Part shown: one piece after another, positions 30,482 through 41,181 of the stretch
Position numbering within the stretch: the stretch's first letter is position 1
Layout of the letters: every line of letters starts with the position of its first letter
Source: Phycicoccus sp. HDW14
GTDB taxonomy: Bacteria > Actinomycetota > Actinomycetes > Actinomycetales > Dermatophilaceae
Assembly: GCF_011383005.1 (NCBI RefSeq)
Contig: NZ_CP049935.1
Coordinates: 1,364,001 to 1,428,000, forward strand
DNA: 64,000 nucleotides
Direction: 5' to 3'
Position numbers and translations under genes: made by a program
Notes under the pieces: generated by a model
Database searches by the model: none
What the model was told of the DNA's origin: nothing
What the model saw: the letters and a program-made list of their open reading frames with translations, nothing else

Positions 30482-31399
30482 GTGACGACGAGCACCGCGA
30501 CCCCGGTCGGGTCGGGCACCCGCGCCGGCTCCCGCTGGCTGGGTCCGGTGCTGCTCGCGAACCTCGTCGCGCAGGTCGGCATCGTCGTCACCGGGGGCCT
30601 GGTCCGGCTCACCGGTAGCGGCCTCGGGTGCCCCACCTGGCCGCGCTGCACCGGTACCTCCATCACGCCGACCGTCGAGCAGGCCGAGGGCTTCCACAAG
30701 TACATCGAGTTCGGCAACCGCACCCTCACCGGCGTCCTCGCGGTGCTCGCGCTGGCCACCGTCGTCGTCGTCTGGCGGTCCGCGCCCCGGCGGCCCATGA
30801 AGGTCGCCGCCCTCGTCGTCCTCGGCGGGGTCGTGGCGCAGGCGCTGCTCGGCGGCCTCACCGTGCTGCTCGGCCTGCACCCCGCCACGGTCGCCACCCA
30901 CTTCCTGCTCTCGATGGCGCTCGTCGTCGCCGCGGGCTACCTGTGGTTCACACGGTCCGAGGCGGCGGTCCCGCCCCGCCCGCTCGTGCCCGACCTCGTC
31001 GTCCGCCTCGGCTGGGTGACCAGCGCCGTCGGTGCCGTGGTCCTCGCCCTCGGCACCGTCGTGACCGGCTCGGGGCCGCACTCCGGCGATGCCGACACCC
31101 CCAACCGCTTCGGCTTCGACCCGCGCACCATCTCGTGGCTGCACGCCGACGTCGTCATGCTCTTCCTCGGCCTCGTCGTCGCCACCTGGCTCGCCGCCCG
31201 GCTCACCGCCGAGGCCACCTCCGCGCCCCGGGCCTGGCTCGTCGTCCTCGGCGTCACGCTGGCCCAGGGCGTCATCGGGTACGTGCAGTACCTCACCGCC
31301 CTGCCCGAGGCCCTCGTGCTGGCGCACATGCTCGGCGCCTCGCTGCTCGTCGTGGCCCTGACCGCGGGCATGCTTGCGCTGCGCAGCCGAGCGGCCTAG
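30482..31399 (+). CDS. ctaA: Heme A synthase (COX15/CtaA)
   Basis: It oxidises the C8 methyl of heme O to make heme A for aa3-type cytochrome oxidase. The 305-aa membrane protein shows eight predicted helices in two similar halves. An N-terminal Cys pair, Cys50-x5-Cys56, lies in GCPTWPRC, and helix-embedded histidines in [19 protein letters not shown] and VLAHMLGA fit heme ligands. ctaB, which makes its substrate, lies 5 kb away in opposite orientation. The GTG start at 30482 follows TACGCT by six bases. The stop overlaps the LuxR-type gene stop (CTAG). Confidence 0.93.
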   Translation: MTTSTATPVGSGTRAGSRWLGPVLLANLVAQVGIVVTGGLVRLTGSGLGCPTWPRCTGTSITPTVEQAEGFHKYIEFGNRTLTGVLAVLALATVVVVWRSAPRRPMKVAALVVLGGVVAQALLGGLTVLLGLHPATVATHFLLSMALVVAAGYLWFTRSEAAVPPRPLVPDLVVRLGWVTSAVGAVVLALGTVVTGSGPHSGDADTPNRFGFDPRTISWLHADVVMLFLGLVVATWLAARLTAEATSAPRAWLVVLGVTLAQGVIGYVQYLTALPEALVLAHMLGASLLVVALTAGMLALRSRAA

Positions 31400-34266
31400 T
31401 CCCGCAACAGTCCCGCGGCCCGGGCCAGCGCCACCGCCTCCCCGCGTGAACCGGCGCCGAGCTTGGCGAGGATGTTCGAGACGTGCACGCTGGCCGTCTT
31501 CGTGCTGATGAACAGCGCCCGGCCGACCTCGCCGTTGGAGCGCCCGGCCGCGACGAGGGCCAGCACCTCGGCCTCGCGGGCCGTGAGCCCGGTGGCGGCC
31601 GGCCGTGCCGCGAGCCGGTCGAGGGACGCGAGCAGCGGCCCGGCCCGGAGGCGTTCGGCCTCGGCGCGGGCGAGCGCGGCCTGTTCGGCGGCGCCGGAGC
31701 CACCGCTCGCCGCGAGCACCTCGGCGAGCCGGGCCCGCGACCGGGCCAGCTCGTACGGCTCGGCGCGCGTCTCGAAGAGGCCGACGGCCTCGCGCCACGG
31801 CTCGACGAGGGCCTCGGCACCGACCGCGGCACCGGCCGCCCACTCGAGGCGCAGCGCCTCGGCCCGGGCCCGGGCCGTCCAGGCGACCCCCTCGAGCGAG
31901 GGCTCGGGCAGCGTCGACCCCTCACCCCACACCTGGGCCGCGTCGGCGGCCAGCGCCCGACCGACCTCGAGCAGCCGGCGCCGCTCCTCCCCCGGCAGGT
32001 CGCGCAGCGAGGAGGCGAGGTGCCCGACGACGAGGGCCGCGAGCCGCACCTCGACCGGCAGCCGTGGGAGGGACCAGAGGTCGCGCAGGTGGGCGACGAG
32101 CTCGGCGTGCACCTCGAGCATCCGCTCGAGCCGGCCCTCGCGACCGAGCGCGTCGACGGCGGCCGACCCGGCCTGCACCGCGATCCGGCCGTCCTCGGAC
32201 CAGAACGGCCGCGACGCCGTCAGCACCTCCTCGGGGTCGACCTCGCCGCGGGCCACCGGGATGTACGAGCCGGCGCACTCGATGCCCGCGAGTCCCGCGG
32301 CGGGCAGACCGGAGGCCCGGGCGTCGTCGACGAGCCGCACCGCGAGGTCCCAGTCGCCCATCTCGTAGGCGGCGGTGACCGCGAAGGCCCGGCCGTCGAC
32401 CCCGAAGACCGAGGCCTGCAGCCCGGCCCGCCGCGCCTCGGCGTGCTCGCGCTCGAAGCCCTCGAGGGCCGCCCGGAACTCGCCCTGGCGCAGGTGCAGG
32501 CCGGCCAGCACGTGCATCGCGCGCAGCAGGGCGAGGTCGGGGGCGTCGGTCCACTCCGCGACGACCGCCTCGAGCCGGCGGATCGACTCGTGGGGGTCGC
32601 CGGCCGCCTCGCCGAGCCGGACGAGCACCGACGACAGGTCGGCGCGGTCGACGGTGAGCTCGTGGCGGACGGCCAGGGCCATCACCTCGTCGGCCACCGC
32701 GACGGCCTCGGCCGTGGGCCCGGCGTCGGTGAGCGCCTCGGCGCGACGGGTCAGGAGGCTGCCCCGCAGCGGCGCGGGGGCGTCGTCGTCGAGCAGGTCG
32801 AGTGCCTCGGCGGTCAGCGCGAGCCGGTCGATCCGTTCCTCGGTCATCCGCGAGGCGAAGGCGACGGCGCCCATCAGCTCCGCGCGCTCGTGCGCGCTCG
32901 GGTCTGGGCTGGCCAGCCGCGCCCGCAGCAGCGTCATCGCGCGCATCGGCCGTCCGGCGGCGTTGGCGGCGCCGGCCGCGCGCAGGGTGAGGGTGTGGGC
33001 CTGCCCGGGATCGACGTCGAGGAGTCCGAGGGCCGCCTCGTAGTGCGCGAGGGCCTCGGCCGGGCCACCCATCCGGCGGGCGCTGTCGCCGGCGCGCACG
33101 GCCGAGGTGAGAGCCAGGCCCCGGTCGCCGGAGGCCAGGGCGTGGCGGGCGAGGTCGGCCGCCGAGCCGAGGCTCGCGTCCTCGAGCAGGGCGTCGGCGC
33201 AGGCCCGGTGCAGCTGGACGCGCTCGTGCGGCAGGAGGTCGTCGCTGACCGCCTCGGCGAGCAGGGCGTGGCGGAACTCGTACCCCCGGTCGCCCCACGG
33301 CTCGAGGACGTGGTGCTCGAGGGCGGCGCGCAGGGCGGCCCGCAGCACGCCGGGCTCGACCGCCGCGACGCGTTCGAGGAGGGCGTGCGGCACGCGCCGG
33401 CCGATGACCGCCGCCACCCGCACCACCGCCTGGGCCTCGTCGTCGAGCTGGTCGACGCGCGCGAGCAGCAACCGGGTGAGGTCACCGGGGTCGGCACCGC
33501 CGGTGCCCGCGGCGGCCGCGAGCTCCTCGGCGAAGAAGGCGTTGCCTTCGGCCCGGCGGGCGACCTCGTCGACGACGCGCGGCGAGAGCGCCCCGGCGGC
33601 CCGGCGGACGACGACGCGCAGGTCGGCGTCGGGCAGCGGCCCGAGCTCGAGGCGGGTCAACGACGGCAGGCGGGACCAGAGGGCGAGGGCACTGGCGAGG
33701 GGGTGCCGTCGGTGGATGTCGTCACTGCGCCAGGTGACGAGCAGCCCGACCCCCGGGGGCGCACCGCGGGTGAACAGGAGGGTCAGCAGCTCGCGGGTGG
33801 AGTCGTCGGCCCAGTGCACGTCCTCGACGACCGCGAGCACCGGCCCGCGCCGACCGAGCTCGGTGAGGGCGGCGTGCACGGCCTCGACGAGGTCGCCGCG
33901 CACGGTGTCGGAGCGGGCGGCACCGGCCAGTCGGGGCACCAGGGGCACGAGCCCGGGGTGGGTGGCGACGAGCTCGTCGACGAGGTCGCGCTCGCGCGCG
34001 TCGAGCTGGGCGAACACCTCGACGAGAGGCAGGTACGGAAGGCTCGTACCGACCTCGCCGACGCAGTGCCCGACGAGGACGCGCTGCCCCTCGGCCTGCT
34101 CGACGAGGCGGGCCACGAGCGCGGACTTGCCGATGCCGGCGTCGCCCCCGAGCAGCACCGCGCCGCCGCCGCCCTCGTGCTGGCCGAGGGCGTCGGCGAC
34201 GCGGTCGAGCTCCTCGAGGCGGCCGACGAGCTCGGGGCGGACACGGGGCGGCACGGGCCCGATCAT
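31396..34266 (-). CDS. LuxR-family transcriptional regulator with AAA ATPase domain (LAL type)
   Basis: The 956-aa protein is a large ATP-binding regulator. It starts with an AAA_16-type ATPase (Walker [10 protein letters not shown] at 40-48, [13 protein letters not shown] as Walker B region near 160). It continues through a long helical, TPR-like middle and ends in a LuxR-type helix-turn-helix of about 60 residues ([21 protein letters not shown]...). LAL regulators are usually activators sensing small molecules. No obvious target operon adjoins, and no -10 element is clear at the ATG at 34266. The ligand is unknown. Confidence 0.9.
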   Translation of the reverse strand: MIGPVPPRVRPELVGRLEELDRVADALGQHEGGGGAVLLGGDAGIGKSALVARLVEQAEGQRVLVGHCVGEVGTSLPYLPLVEVFAQLDARERDLVDELVATHPGLVPLVPRLAGAARSDTVRGDLVEAVHAALTELGRRGPVLAVVEDVHWADDSTRELLTLLFTRGAPPGVGLLVTWRSDDIHRRHPLASALALWSRLPSLTRLELGPLPDADLRVVVRRAAGALSPRVVDEVARRAEGNAFFAEELAAAAGTGGADPGDLTRLLLARVDQLDDEAQAVVRVAAVIGRRVPHALLERVAAVEPGVLRAALRAALEHHVLEPWGDRGYEFRHALLAEAVSDDLLPHERVQLHRACADALLEDASLGSAADLARHALASGDRGLALTSAVRAGDSARRMGGPAEALAHYEAALGLLDVDPGQAHTLTLRAAGAANAAGRPMRAMTLLRARLASPDPSAHERAELMGAVAFASRMTEERIDRLALTAEALDLLDDDAPAPLRGSLLTRRAEALTDAGPTAEAVAVADEVMALAVRHELTVDRADLSSVLVRLGEAAGDPHESIRRLEAVVAEWTDAPDLALLRAMHVLAGLHLRQGEFRAALEGFEREHAEARRAGLQASVFGVDGRAFAVTAAYEMGDWDLAVRLVDDARASGLPAAGLAGIECAGSYIPVARGEVDPEEVLTASRPFWSEDGRIAVQAGSAAVDALGREGRLERMLEVHAELVAHLRDLWSLPRLPVEVRLAALVVGHLASSLRDLPGEERRRLLEVGRALAADAAQVWGEGSTLPEPSLEGVAWTARARAEALRLEWAAGAAVGAEALVEPWREAVGLFETRAEPYELARSRARLAEVLAASGGSGAAEQAALARAEAERLRAGPLLASLDRLAARPAATGLTAREAEVLALVAAGRSNGEVGRALFISTKTASVHVSNILAKLGAGSRGEAVALARAAGLLRD

Positions 34267-34292
34267 GGCACCCGGCACCGACGCCGGTCCCC

Positions 34293-34496
34293 TCACGGGT
34301 GGCGCGGGCGGCCGGTGGCGCGGGGCCGGACGAGCCGCGCGACGACGGCGGCGAACGGGTGGACGCCGGTGCCGACGCGCGTCTCCTCGGCGCCCTGGTC
34401 GTGCCGGCGGCGCGGGTGGTGCACGTCGACGCCGGCGAGCTCGAGACGGCGCTCGACCTCGGCGGTGACGAACAGCTGGTCTGCGTGGATGCTCAC
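34293..34496 (-). CDS. Small hypothetical protein, 67 aa
   Basis: I do not recognise this protein. The frame opens [20 protein letters not shown] and becomes rich in His and Arg (HHPRRRHD), ending in a basic stretch. It has no signal or membrane helix. The GTG start is supported by AAGGAG eight bases upstream on the minus strand, which is better than most chance frames here. It lies 26 bases upstream of the LuxR-type gene in the same direction and may be co-transcribed with it. Confidence 0.5.
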   Translation of the reverse strand: MSIHADQLFVTAEVERRLELAGVDVHHPRRRHDQGAEETRVGTGVHPFAAVVARLVRPRATGRPRHP

Positions 34497-34744
34497 GGTG
34501 GTCTCCTTCTCGTGGTCGGTGGGCGGGTCCGTCCGACGTCCTCCACGGTGCGCGGCTGAGGTGGGCCGCCACATCGGGCGGCTGCCGTATCTCCGGCACC
34601 CGCGGACGGCGTGAGGTACCTCAGGCCGCTGGTCCAGGGCCGACTCGCGTGCTCCCGAGCCGGGTCGACGCGGCTCGGCACGGTCGGTGTGGCTCGCGAG
34701 CCGGAAGGGTTAGCTCGTCGGCCTCCACCGTATCGACAATAGCC
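34497..34744. other. Gene-free stretch between the small ORF and the ArsR-like promoter
   Basis: No convincing gene is seen here. It should contain the promoter for the small ORF and LuxR-type gene, but no clear -35/-10 pair stands out. It holds the lone AT-richer patch TATCGACAATAG near 34730. Confidence 0.4.
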
Positions 34745-34774
34745 CTTGTGCAAGCGGCCTTGTGCATCTATGGT
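34745..34774 (+). promoter_or_regulatory. Promoter and candidate autoregulatory operator of the ArsR-like/MFS pair
   Basis: TTGTGC (34746-34751), a 17-base spacer and TATGGT (34769-34774) lie seven bases before ATG 34782. CTTGTGCA occurs twice, at 34745-34752 and 34759-34766, 14 bases apart, one copy inside the palindrome CTTG-TG-CAAG, covering the -35 and spacer. Confidence 0.5.
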
Positions 34775-34781
34775 CGACATC

Positions 34782-35354
34782 ATGACGAAGCCGGAGATCC
34801 GCACCCTGCGCGACGCCGCACCGCTCGCGGCCCTCGCCCACCCGTTCCGCTCGCGGATCATGGACGCCCTCAAGGTCGACGGTCCGTCGACCGCGTCGAT
34901 GCTCGCCGCCCGCACCGGCCAGGCGGTCGGCAACGCGAGCCACCACCTCAAGGTGCTCGCCGAGGCCGGGCTCGTCGAGGAGGCTCCCGAGCTGGCCCGT
35001 GACCGGCGGGAGCGGTGGTGGCGGCTCGTGTCGGCCGGTACCCGGTGGAGCAGCCTCGACCTGGCCGGCGACCCCGCAGCCGAGGCCGCCGCGCGCGAGG
35101 CCGAGGCCCTCCAGCTGCGCCGCCAGCTCGAGCGCGTGACCGCCTGGCTCGCCAACGAGGGCACCGACCCCGAGTGGGACGACGCCGCCTTCGCCAACCA
35201 GAACTGGATGCGCCTCTCCCCCGCCGAGCTGCGGCAGGTCGCCGAGGAGACCGTCGCGCTCTACCGCCGCTGGTCCGACCGCGAGATCCCCGACGACGGC
35301 GTCGAGCGCGAACCGGTGCTCGTCTTCGCGAGGGGGTTCCCGTGCCAGCCGTGA
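34782..35354 (+). CDS. ArsR-like winged-helix transcriptional regulator
   Basis: The 190-aa protein has an ArsR/HTH_20-type winged helix at about residues 10-80: LAHPFRSRIMDALKVDGPST then GNASHHLKVLAEAGLVEE as the recognition helix region. The C-terminal half is helical and would dimerise or bind an effector. It sits directly upstream of an MFS gene and overlaps it, a common repressor-plus-exporter arrangement. Repeats in the promoter suggest autoregulation. I chose ATG 34782, as the -10-like TATGGT lies seven bases before it; ATG 34770 overlaps that element. Confidence 0.85.
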   Translation: MTKPEIRTLRDAAPLAALAHPFRSRIMDALKVDGPSTASMLAARTGQAVGNASHHLKVLAEAGLVEEAPELARDRRERWWRLVSAGTRWSSLDLAGDPAAEAAAREAEALQLRRQLERVTAWLANEGTDPEWDDAAFANQNWMRLSPAELRQVAEETVALYRRWSDREIPDDGVEREPVLVFARGFPCQP

Positions 35355-36628
35355 CGACCTCCTCCCCCACCACGACGACCGGCCCGGTTCCCCTGCGCCG
35401 CAACCGTTCCTTCGTTCTGCTGTGGGTCGGCGAGGGCGTCAGCGTCCTCGGGGCGATGACCACCACCGTCGTCGTGCCGCTCCTCGCGGTCACCGAGTTC
35501 GGGGCCGGCGCGGGCTGGATGGGCCTGCTCACCGCGGCGGCCTGGCTCCCCTGGCTCGTCGTCGGGCTGCCCGCCGGCGCCTGGGTCGACCGCCTCGACC
35601 CGCGCCGCGTCATGGTCGTCGCCGACCTCGTGGCGGCCGCGGCCGTGGGCTCGGTGCCCGTCGCCTTCCTCCTCGGGGTGCTCGGACTGCCGCACCTGCT
35701 CGCCGCGGCCCTGGCCGGCGGGGCCTGCTCGGTCTTCTTCCGCACCGCGTACGCCGCGTTCGTGCCCCGGGTGGTGCGCGAGGACGACCTCGACGCCGCC
35801 AACGGGCGCCTCTACGGCACCGAGTCCGCGATGCAGGTCGCGGGGCCGGGCGTCGGCGGCCTGCTCGTCCAGCTCGTCGGCGCCGCCGTCGCCGTCGTCG
35901 CCGACGTCGTCAGCTTCCTCGTCTCCGCGGCCTGCCTGTGGCGGATCGACCCCCGGACCCTGCGCCCCGCCCCCGAGCGTCCCGAGCGCGGCCGGCTGCG
36001 CGACGAGATCGCCGACGGCGTGCGCATCGTCCGCCGGGACCCGTTCCTGCGCTTCTTCTCCCTCCAGGGCGCGGCCTCGAACTTCGCCCTCACCGGCTAC
36101 GGCGCGTTGCTCGTGCTCTTCCTCGTCCGCGACCTCGACGTGCGTCCGGCCACGGTCGGCCTGCTCGTGTCGGCCGGCAGCGTCGGCGGTCTGCTGGGCG
36201 CCGCGGTCGCCTCGCCGCTCGCCCACCGGGTCGGCACGGCCCGGGCCATGCGCTGGCTCCAGGTGCTCGGCGGACCCACGGCCCTGCTCGTCCCGCTGGC
36301 CGGACCCGGCCCGGCCGTCGCCCTCGTCCCGGTGGGGGTGGCCCTCGTCGGTGTGGGGGTCGTCGGGGCCAACGTCGTCCGCTCGGCCTTCCGCCAGCGC
36401 TACACCCCGCCGCACCTGCTCGGCCGCACGACGTCGGCGTCCTCGGTCCTCAACTTCGGCACGATGCCGCTCGCGGGCCTCGTGGCCGGCTGGCTCGGCA
36501 CCGCCCTCGGCGTGCAGCCGACCATCCTCGTCATGACCGCCCTGCACGCCGTCGTGTCGCTCGCACCGTACGTCGGTCCCTACCGCCGCGGGCGCGACCT
36601 GCCGCCGGGGCGGCTCGACGCCGCGTGA
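35342..36628 (+). CDS. MFS transporter
   Basis: The 428-aa membrane protein has twelve predicted helices of the major facilitator superfamily. The loop after helix 2 carries GAWVDRLDPRRVMVVADL, a variant of the conserved cytoplasmic MFS motif. It resembles the enterobactin-exporter/DHA3-like group (FRTAYAAFVPRVVREDDLDAANG is characteristic). It probably exports a drug or small molecule under control of the upstream regulator. The GTG 35342 start has AGGGGG five bases upstream and overlaps the regulator by 13 bases; GTG 35351 is an alternative (GTGA overlap). Confidence 0.9.
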   Translation: MPAVTTSSPTTTTGPVPLRRNRSFVLLWVGEGVSVLGAMTTTVVVPLLAVTEFGAGAGWMGLLTAAAWLPWLVVGLPAGAWVDRLDPRRVMVVADLVAAAAVGSVPVAFLLGVLGLPHLLAAALAGGACSVFFRTAYAAFVPRVVREDDLDAANGRLYGTESAMQVAGPGVGGLLVQLVGAAVAVVADVVSFLVSAACLWRIDPRTLRPAPERPERGRLRDEIADGVRIVRRDPFLRFFSLQGAASNFALTGYGALLVLFLVRDLDVRPATVGLLVSAGSVGGLLGAAVASPLAHRVGTARAMRWLQVLGGPTALLVPLAGPGPAVALVPVGVALVGVGVVGANVVRSAFRQRYTPPHLLGRTTSASSVLNFGTMPLAGLVAGWLGTALGVQPTILVMTALHAVVSLAPYVGPYRRGRDLPPGRLDAA

Positions 36629-36637
36629 CCGGCCGAC

Positions 36638-37582
36638 TCAGCGGATGGCGAGGTGCAGCAGCGGGTCGACCGCCACCGCGAGGAAGACCACCGTCACGTA
36701 GGTGATCGAGTAGTGGAACAGGCGCATCGGCTTGAGCGCGTTGCCCGTGAGGCCCCGACGGGCGGCGGCCAGCAGGCGGTGCGCCTCGGCGACGAACAGC
36801 GCCCCCGCGAGCACCGCGGTGCCGGCGTAGAGCCAGCCCATCGAGGCCACCGGCACGAGGACGAGCGACGTCGCCACCATCACCCAGGAGTACGCGACGA
36901 CCTGGCGCCCGACGGCCACCGGGCCGCGCTCGACCGGCAGCATCGGGACCTCGGCGTTGGCGTAGTCGTCGCGGAAGGCCATCGACAGCGGCCAGTAGTG
37001 CGGCGGGGTCCAGAAGAAGATCACGAGGAAGAGCACGAGGGCCGGCCACTGCACCGTGCCGGTGACGGCCGACCAGCCGATGAGGGTCGGCATGCACCCG
37101 GCGATGCCGCCCCAGACGATGTTCTGCGACGTGCGCCGCTTGAGCAGGATCGTGTAGCCGACGGCGTAGAGCACGATGGCCACCACCGACAGCACGGCCG
37201 ACAGCACGTTGACGACGAGGGCGAACCAGGCGGTCGAGGCGACGGTCAGCACGCCGCCGAAGACCATCGCCTCGGTGACGGTCACCTCGCCGGTGACCAT
37301 CGGGCGCGAGCTCGTGCGGTGCATCAGCCGGTCGATGTCGCGGTCGTACACCGAGTTGAAGGTGTTGGCCGCGCCGGCGCTGAGGATGCCGCCGACGAGG
37401 GTCGCGACGACGAGCCACAACGAGGGCACGCCGCGCTCGGCGAGGAACATCACCGGCACCGTCGTGACGAGCAGCAGCTCGATGATGCGCGGCTTGGTCA
37501 GCGCCACGAAGGCGGAGACCCGGCGCCCACGGCCGCGGGCGGCGTCGGGCGCCGATGCGGCAGTCAGGGGGGAGGTGGCCAC
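36638..37582 (-). CDS. ctaB: Protoheme IX farnesyltransferase (heme O synthase)
   Basis: It attaches a farnesyl group to heme B, making heme O for cytochrome oxidase. The 314-aa integral membrane prenyltransferase has the diphosphate-binding motif Asn76-x3-Asp80-x3-Asp84 in NSVYDRDID, followed by RLMHRT, and the second Asp-rich region [13 protein letters not shown]. About nine helices are predicted. It is divergent from tkt, as in M. tuberculosis. The GTG start at 37582 has GAAGGA upstream, with a -10-like TAGAAT at 37624-37619. Confidence 0.95.
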   Translation of the reverse strand: MATSPLTAASAPDAARGRGRRVSAFVALTKPRIIELLLVTTVPVMFLAERGVPSLWLVVATLVGGILSAGAANTFNSVYDRDIDRLMHRTSSRPMVTGEVTVTEAMVFGGVLTVASTAWFALVVNVLSAVLSVVAIVLYAVGYTILLKRRTSQNIVWGGIAGCMPTLIGWSAVTGTVQWPALVLFLVIFFWTPPHYWPLSMAFRDDYANAEVPMLPVERGPVAVGRQVVAYSWVMVATSLVLVPVASMGWLYAGTAVLAGALFVAEAHRLLAAARRGLTGNALKPMRLFHYSITYVTVVFLAVAVDPLLHLAIR

Positions 37583-37762
37583 GTCGTCCTTCGCGGTCGG
37601 CCGGAACGGTGCGCCGCGATTCTAGCCGCCGTCGTGCAGAACCCCGTCGACCGCCCCTCACCGGGGGTCCGGTCCGGCACTAGGGTGGGTCGGACCAGCG
37701 TCACACGGCGCCCTCACCGCCGGTGGTTCCGCCCGAGTTCGTTCCCGTGAGAGAGGTTTCCC
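37583..37762. promoter_or_regulatory. Divergent ctaB / tkt promoter region
   Basis: Minus-strand TAGAAT (37624-37619) would start a ctaB leader of about 30 bases. Plus-strand TAGGGT (37681-37686) would start a tkt leader of about 70 bases. Clear -35 boxes are not seen. Confidence 0.4.
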
Positions 37763-40057
37763 TTGACCACCACCACCACCCGCAAGCGCTCCACCTCGCT
37801 GCTGGCCGGCCGCTCCCCCGAGCTGAACCGCCCCGTGGCGAAGAAGGCGAAGTGGACCGACCTCGACGTCCGGGCGGTCGACACCGTCCGGGTGCTCGCC
37901 GCCGACGCCGTGCAGAAGACCGGGAACGGCCACCCGGGCACCGCGATGAGCCTGGCGCCCGTCGCGTACCTGCTCTACCAGAACGTCATGCGCCACGACC
38001 CGTCCGACCCCACGTGGCTCGGGCGCGACCGCTTCGTGCTGTCGTGCGGGCACTCCTCGCTCACGCAGTACATCCAGCTCTACCTGTCCGGCTACGGCCT
38101 CGAGCTGTCCGACCTCAAGGCGCTGCGCACCTGGGGCTCGCTGACCCCCGGCCACCCGGAGGTGCACCACACCCCCGGTGTCGAGATCACCACCGGCCCG
38201 CTCGGGTCCGGCCTCGCCTCGGCCGTCGGCATGGCGATGGCCCAGCGCCGCCAGCGCGGCCTGCTCGACCCCGAGACCAAGGCCGGGCAGAGTCCCTTCG
38301 ACCACCACGTGTGGGTCCTGGCCTCCGACGGTGACCTCATGGAAGGCGTTGCCTCCGAGGCGTGCTCGCTCGCCGGCCACCAGGAGCTCAGCAACCTCAC
38401 CGTCGTCTACGACGCGAACCAGATCTCCATCGAGGACGACACCGACATCTCGTTCTCCGAGAACGTCGGCAAGCGGTTCGAGGCCTACGGCTGGGACGTC
38501 GTCGACGTCGACTGGCGCCGGTCCTCCGACCCCGCCGGCGACGCGAGCTACACCGAGGACGTCGACGCGGTCCTCACCGCCCTCGAGAAGAGCCGTCGCC
38601 CCGGCAAGCGACCGACCCTCGTGCGCCTGCACACCGTCATCGCCTGGCCGGCGCCGTCGGCGCGGGGCACGGGCAAGTCGCACGGCTCGGCCCTCGGCGA
38701 CGACGAGGTCGCGGCCACCAAGACGATCCTCGGGTTCGACCCGAAGAAGACCTTCGAGGTCGACCGCGCCGTCATCACCCACACCCGCGAGGTCAAGAAG
38801 CGCGGCAAGGCCGCCCACCGCGAGTGGGACAAGGGCTACAAGGCGTGGCGCAAGGCCAACCCCGAGCGCGCCTCCCTCCTCGACCGGCTCGTCGCCGCCG
38901 AGCTGCCGAAGGACTTCGCCAAGGCGCTGCCGACCTTCGACGCCGACCCGAAGGGCATCGCCACACGCGCCGCCTCGGGCAAGGTGCTGACGGCCCTCGC
39001 CGACGTCGTCCCCGAGCTGTGGGGCGGCTCGGCCGACCTCGCCGAGTCGAACAACACGACGATGGGCGGCCAGCCCTCGTTCATCCCCGCCGGCAAGCAG
39101 ACCGCCGAGTGGAAGGGCGGCCCCTACGGCCGCACGCTGCACTTCGGCATCCGCGAGAACGCGATGGGCATGATCCTCAACGGGATCGCGCTCGAGGGGA
39201 TGACCCGCCCCTACGGCGGCACCTTCCTCGTCTTCTCCGACTACATGCGCCCGGCCGTGCGGCTCGCCGCCATCCAGGAGCTGCCGGTCACCTTCGTGTG
39301 GACCCACGACTCCGTCGGCCTCGGCGAGGACGGCCCGACCCACCAGCCGGTCGAGCACCTCGCCTCGCTGCGGGCCATCCCGGGCCTGGCCGTCGTCCGC
39401 CCGGCCGACGCCAACGAGACCTCCGAGGCCTGGGGCGAGATCCTGCGCCGCGGACGCCCCGCCGGCCTGGCCCTCTCCCGGCAGGCCCTCCCGACCGTCG
39501 ACCGCAAGACCCACGCGAAGGCCTCCGGCGTCCGCAAGGGCGCCTACGTCCTCGTCGACGGCGGCCCGACGGGCGACCAGGCCCCCGAGGTCGTCCTCAT
39601 CGCCACCGGCTCCGAGGTCGGCCTGGCCCTCGCGGCACGAGAGCGCCTCGAGAAGGCCGGCACGCGCACGCGCGTCGTCTCGATGCCGTGCCGGGAATGG
39701 TTCGAGGAGCAGCCGCGCTCCTACCAGAACAAGGTCCTGCCCCCCGAGGTCCGGGCCCGCGTCAGCGTCGAGGCGGGTGTGGCCATGGGATGGCACGACC
39801 TCGTCGGAGACGCCGGCCGCTGCATCAGCCTCGAGCACTTCGGGGCCTCGGCCGACGGCGCGCGGCTGTTCCGCGAGTTCGGGTTCACGCCCGAGGAGGT
39901 CGTCAAGGCCGCCAAGGACTCGCTCAAGGCCGCCCGTTCCGCCTCCGGCACGCCCGCCGTCAACGACACGGCGCCGCGCGCCCGCAAGGACGAGGGCACC
40001 GACGTCGGCACGCCCAAGGCGCCGAGCCGCAAGAGCGCGGCCTCGGCCAGGAAGTGA
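37763..40057 (+). CDS. tkt: Transketolase
   Basis: It moves two-carbon units between sugar phosphates in the pentose-phosphate pathway using thiamine diphosphate. The 764-aa protein has the N-terminal [16 protein letters not shown], the TPP-binding [19 protein letters not shown] near 190, the central [13 protein letters not shown] and [22 protein letters not shown] start at 37763 is preceded by GAGAGAGG. It is longer than usual (about 700 aa), with an extra N-terminal 30 residues and a basic Lys/Ala-rich C-terminal tail of about 45. First gene of the tkt-tal-pgi-zwf-opcA-pgl operon. Confidence 0.96.
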   Translation: MTTTTTRKRSTSLLAGRSPELNRPVAKKAKWTDLDVRAVDTVRVLAADAVQKTGNGHPGTAMSLAPVAYLLYQNVMRHDPSDPTWLGRDRFVLSCGHSSLTQYIQLYLSGYGLELSDLKALRTWGSLTPGHPEVHHTPGVEITTGPLGSGLASAVGMAMAQRRQRGLLDPETKAGQSPFDHHVWVLASDGDLMEGVASEACSLAGHQELSNLTVVYDANQISIEDDTDISFSENVGKRFEAYGWDVVDVDWRRSSDPAGDASYTEDVDAVLTALEKSRRPGKRPTLVRLHTVIAWPAPSARGTGKSHGSALGDDEVAATKTILGFDPKKTFEVDRAVITHTREVKKRGKAAHREWDKGYKAWRKANPERASLLDRLVAAELPKDFAKALPTFDADPKGIATRAASGKVLTALADVVPELWGGSADLAESNNTTMGGQPSFIPAGKQTAEWKGGPYGRTLHFGIRENAMGMILNGIALEGMTRPYGGTFLVFSDYMRPAVRLAAIQELPVTFVWTHDSVGLGEDGPTHQPVEHLASLRAIPGLAVVRPADANETSEAWGEILRRGRPAGLALSRQALPTVDRKTHAKASGVRKGAYVLVDGGPTGDQAPEVVLIATGSEVGLALAARERLEKAGTRTRVVSMPCREWFEEQPRSYQNKVLPPEVRARVSVEAGVAMGWHDLVGDAGRCISLEHFGASADGARLFREFGFTPEEVVKAAKDSLKAARSASGTPAVNDTAPRARKDEGTDVGTPKAPSRKSAASARK

Positions 40058-40065
40058 GACACCCC

Positions 40066-41181
40066 ATGACCGCACCCCAGCCCATCCAGGACCTCGCCGC
40101 GAACGGCGTCTCGGTCTGGCTCGACGACCTCTCGCGCGAGCGGATCTCGTCCGGCAACCTCCAGCAGCTCATCGACGAGAAGGGGGTCGTCGGTGTCACG
40201 ACGAACCCCTCGATCTTCCAGGCGGCGCTCTCCGAGGGCCACGCCTACGACGAGCAGGTCGGCGAGCTCGCCGCGGCGGGGAAGACGGTCGACGAGACCG
40301 TCTTCGCCCTGACCACCCAGGACGTGCACGACGCCTGCGAGATCATGAAGCCGGTCTTCGAGGCCACCGACGGCGAGGACGGCCGGGTCTCCATCGAGGT
40401 CGACCCCGGTGCCGCGCACGACACGAACCGCACCGTCACGGAGGCCAAGGCGCTGAGCGCCGAGGTCGACCAGCCGAACGTGTTCATCAAGATCCCCGCC
40501 ACGCTCGAGGGCCTGCCGGCCATCAGCCAGGTGCTCGCCGAGGGGATCTCGGTCAACGTCACGCTGATCTTCTCCCTCGACCGCTACCGCGCCGTGATGA
40601 ACGCCTTCCTCACCGGCCTCGAGCAGGCCCGCGAGAACGGCAAGGACCTGTCGACGATCCGGTCGGTCGCCTCGTTCTTCGTCTCGCGCGTCGACGCCGA
40701 GGTCGACAAGCGCCTCGACGCCATCGGCTCCGACGAGGCGAAGGCCGTGCGCGGCAAGGCCGGCATCGCCAACGCGCGACTGGCCTACCAGGCCTACGAG
40801 GAGGTCTTCTCGACCCCGCGCTGGGCCTCCCTCGAGGCGGCCGGCGCGCACCGCCAGCGTCCGCTGTGGGCCTCGACCGGCGTCAAGGACCCGGCCTACC
40901 CCGACACGATGTACGTCACCGAGCTCGTCGCCCCCGGCACGGTCAACACCATGCCGGAGAAGACCCTCGACGCCACCGCCGACCACGGCGAGGTCACCGG
41001 CGACACCGTCACCGGCGGTTACGCCGCGGCGGCCGAGGTCCTCGACACCCTCGAGCGGCTCGGCATCTCCTACTCCGAGGTCGTCGACCAGCTCGAGCGC
41101 GAGGGCGTCGACAAGTTCGAGAAGGCGTGGGGAGAGCTGCTCGACGGCGTCGACCGCGAGCTGCAGAAGGCGTCCGCGTGA
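40066..41181 (+). CDS. tal: Transaldolase
   Basis: It transfers a three-carbon dihydroxyacetone unit between sugar phosphates. The 371-aa protein has the Schiff-base Lys142 in NVFIKIPAT and the family motifs [10 protein letters not shown] near 45, and [13 protein letters not shown]. Its length fits the actinobacterial two-domain-insert type. It begins eight bases after tkt and overlaps pgi by four bases (GTGA). Confidence 0.96.
   Translation: MTAPQPIQDLAANGVSVWLDDLSRERISSGNLQQLIDEKGVVGVTTNPSIFQAALSEGHAYDEQVGELAAAGKTVDETVFALTTQDVHDACEIMKPVFEATDGEDGRVSIEVDPGAAHDTNRTVTEAKALSAEVDQPNVFIKIPATLEGLPAISQVLAEGISVNVTLIFSLDRYRAVMNAFLTGLEQARENGKDLSTIRSVASFFVSRVDAEVDKRLDAIGSDEAKAVRGKAGIANARLAYQAYEEVFSTPRWASLEAAGAHRQRPLWASTGVKDPAYPDTMYVTELVAPGTVNTMPEKTLDATADHGEVTGDTVTGGYAAAAEVLDTLERLGISYSEVVDQLEREGVDKFEKAWGELLDGVDRELQKASA

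Noticed and set aside
31483-34614. Very long open frame opposite the LuxR-type gene
   Set aside because: In DNA this GC-rich, antisense frames stay open by codon bias. It has no recognisable domain, while the minus strand gives a full LAL regulator.
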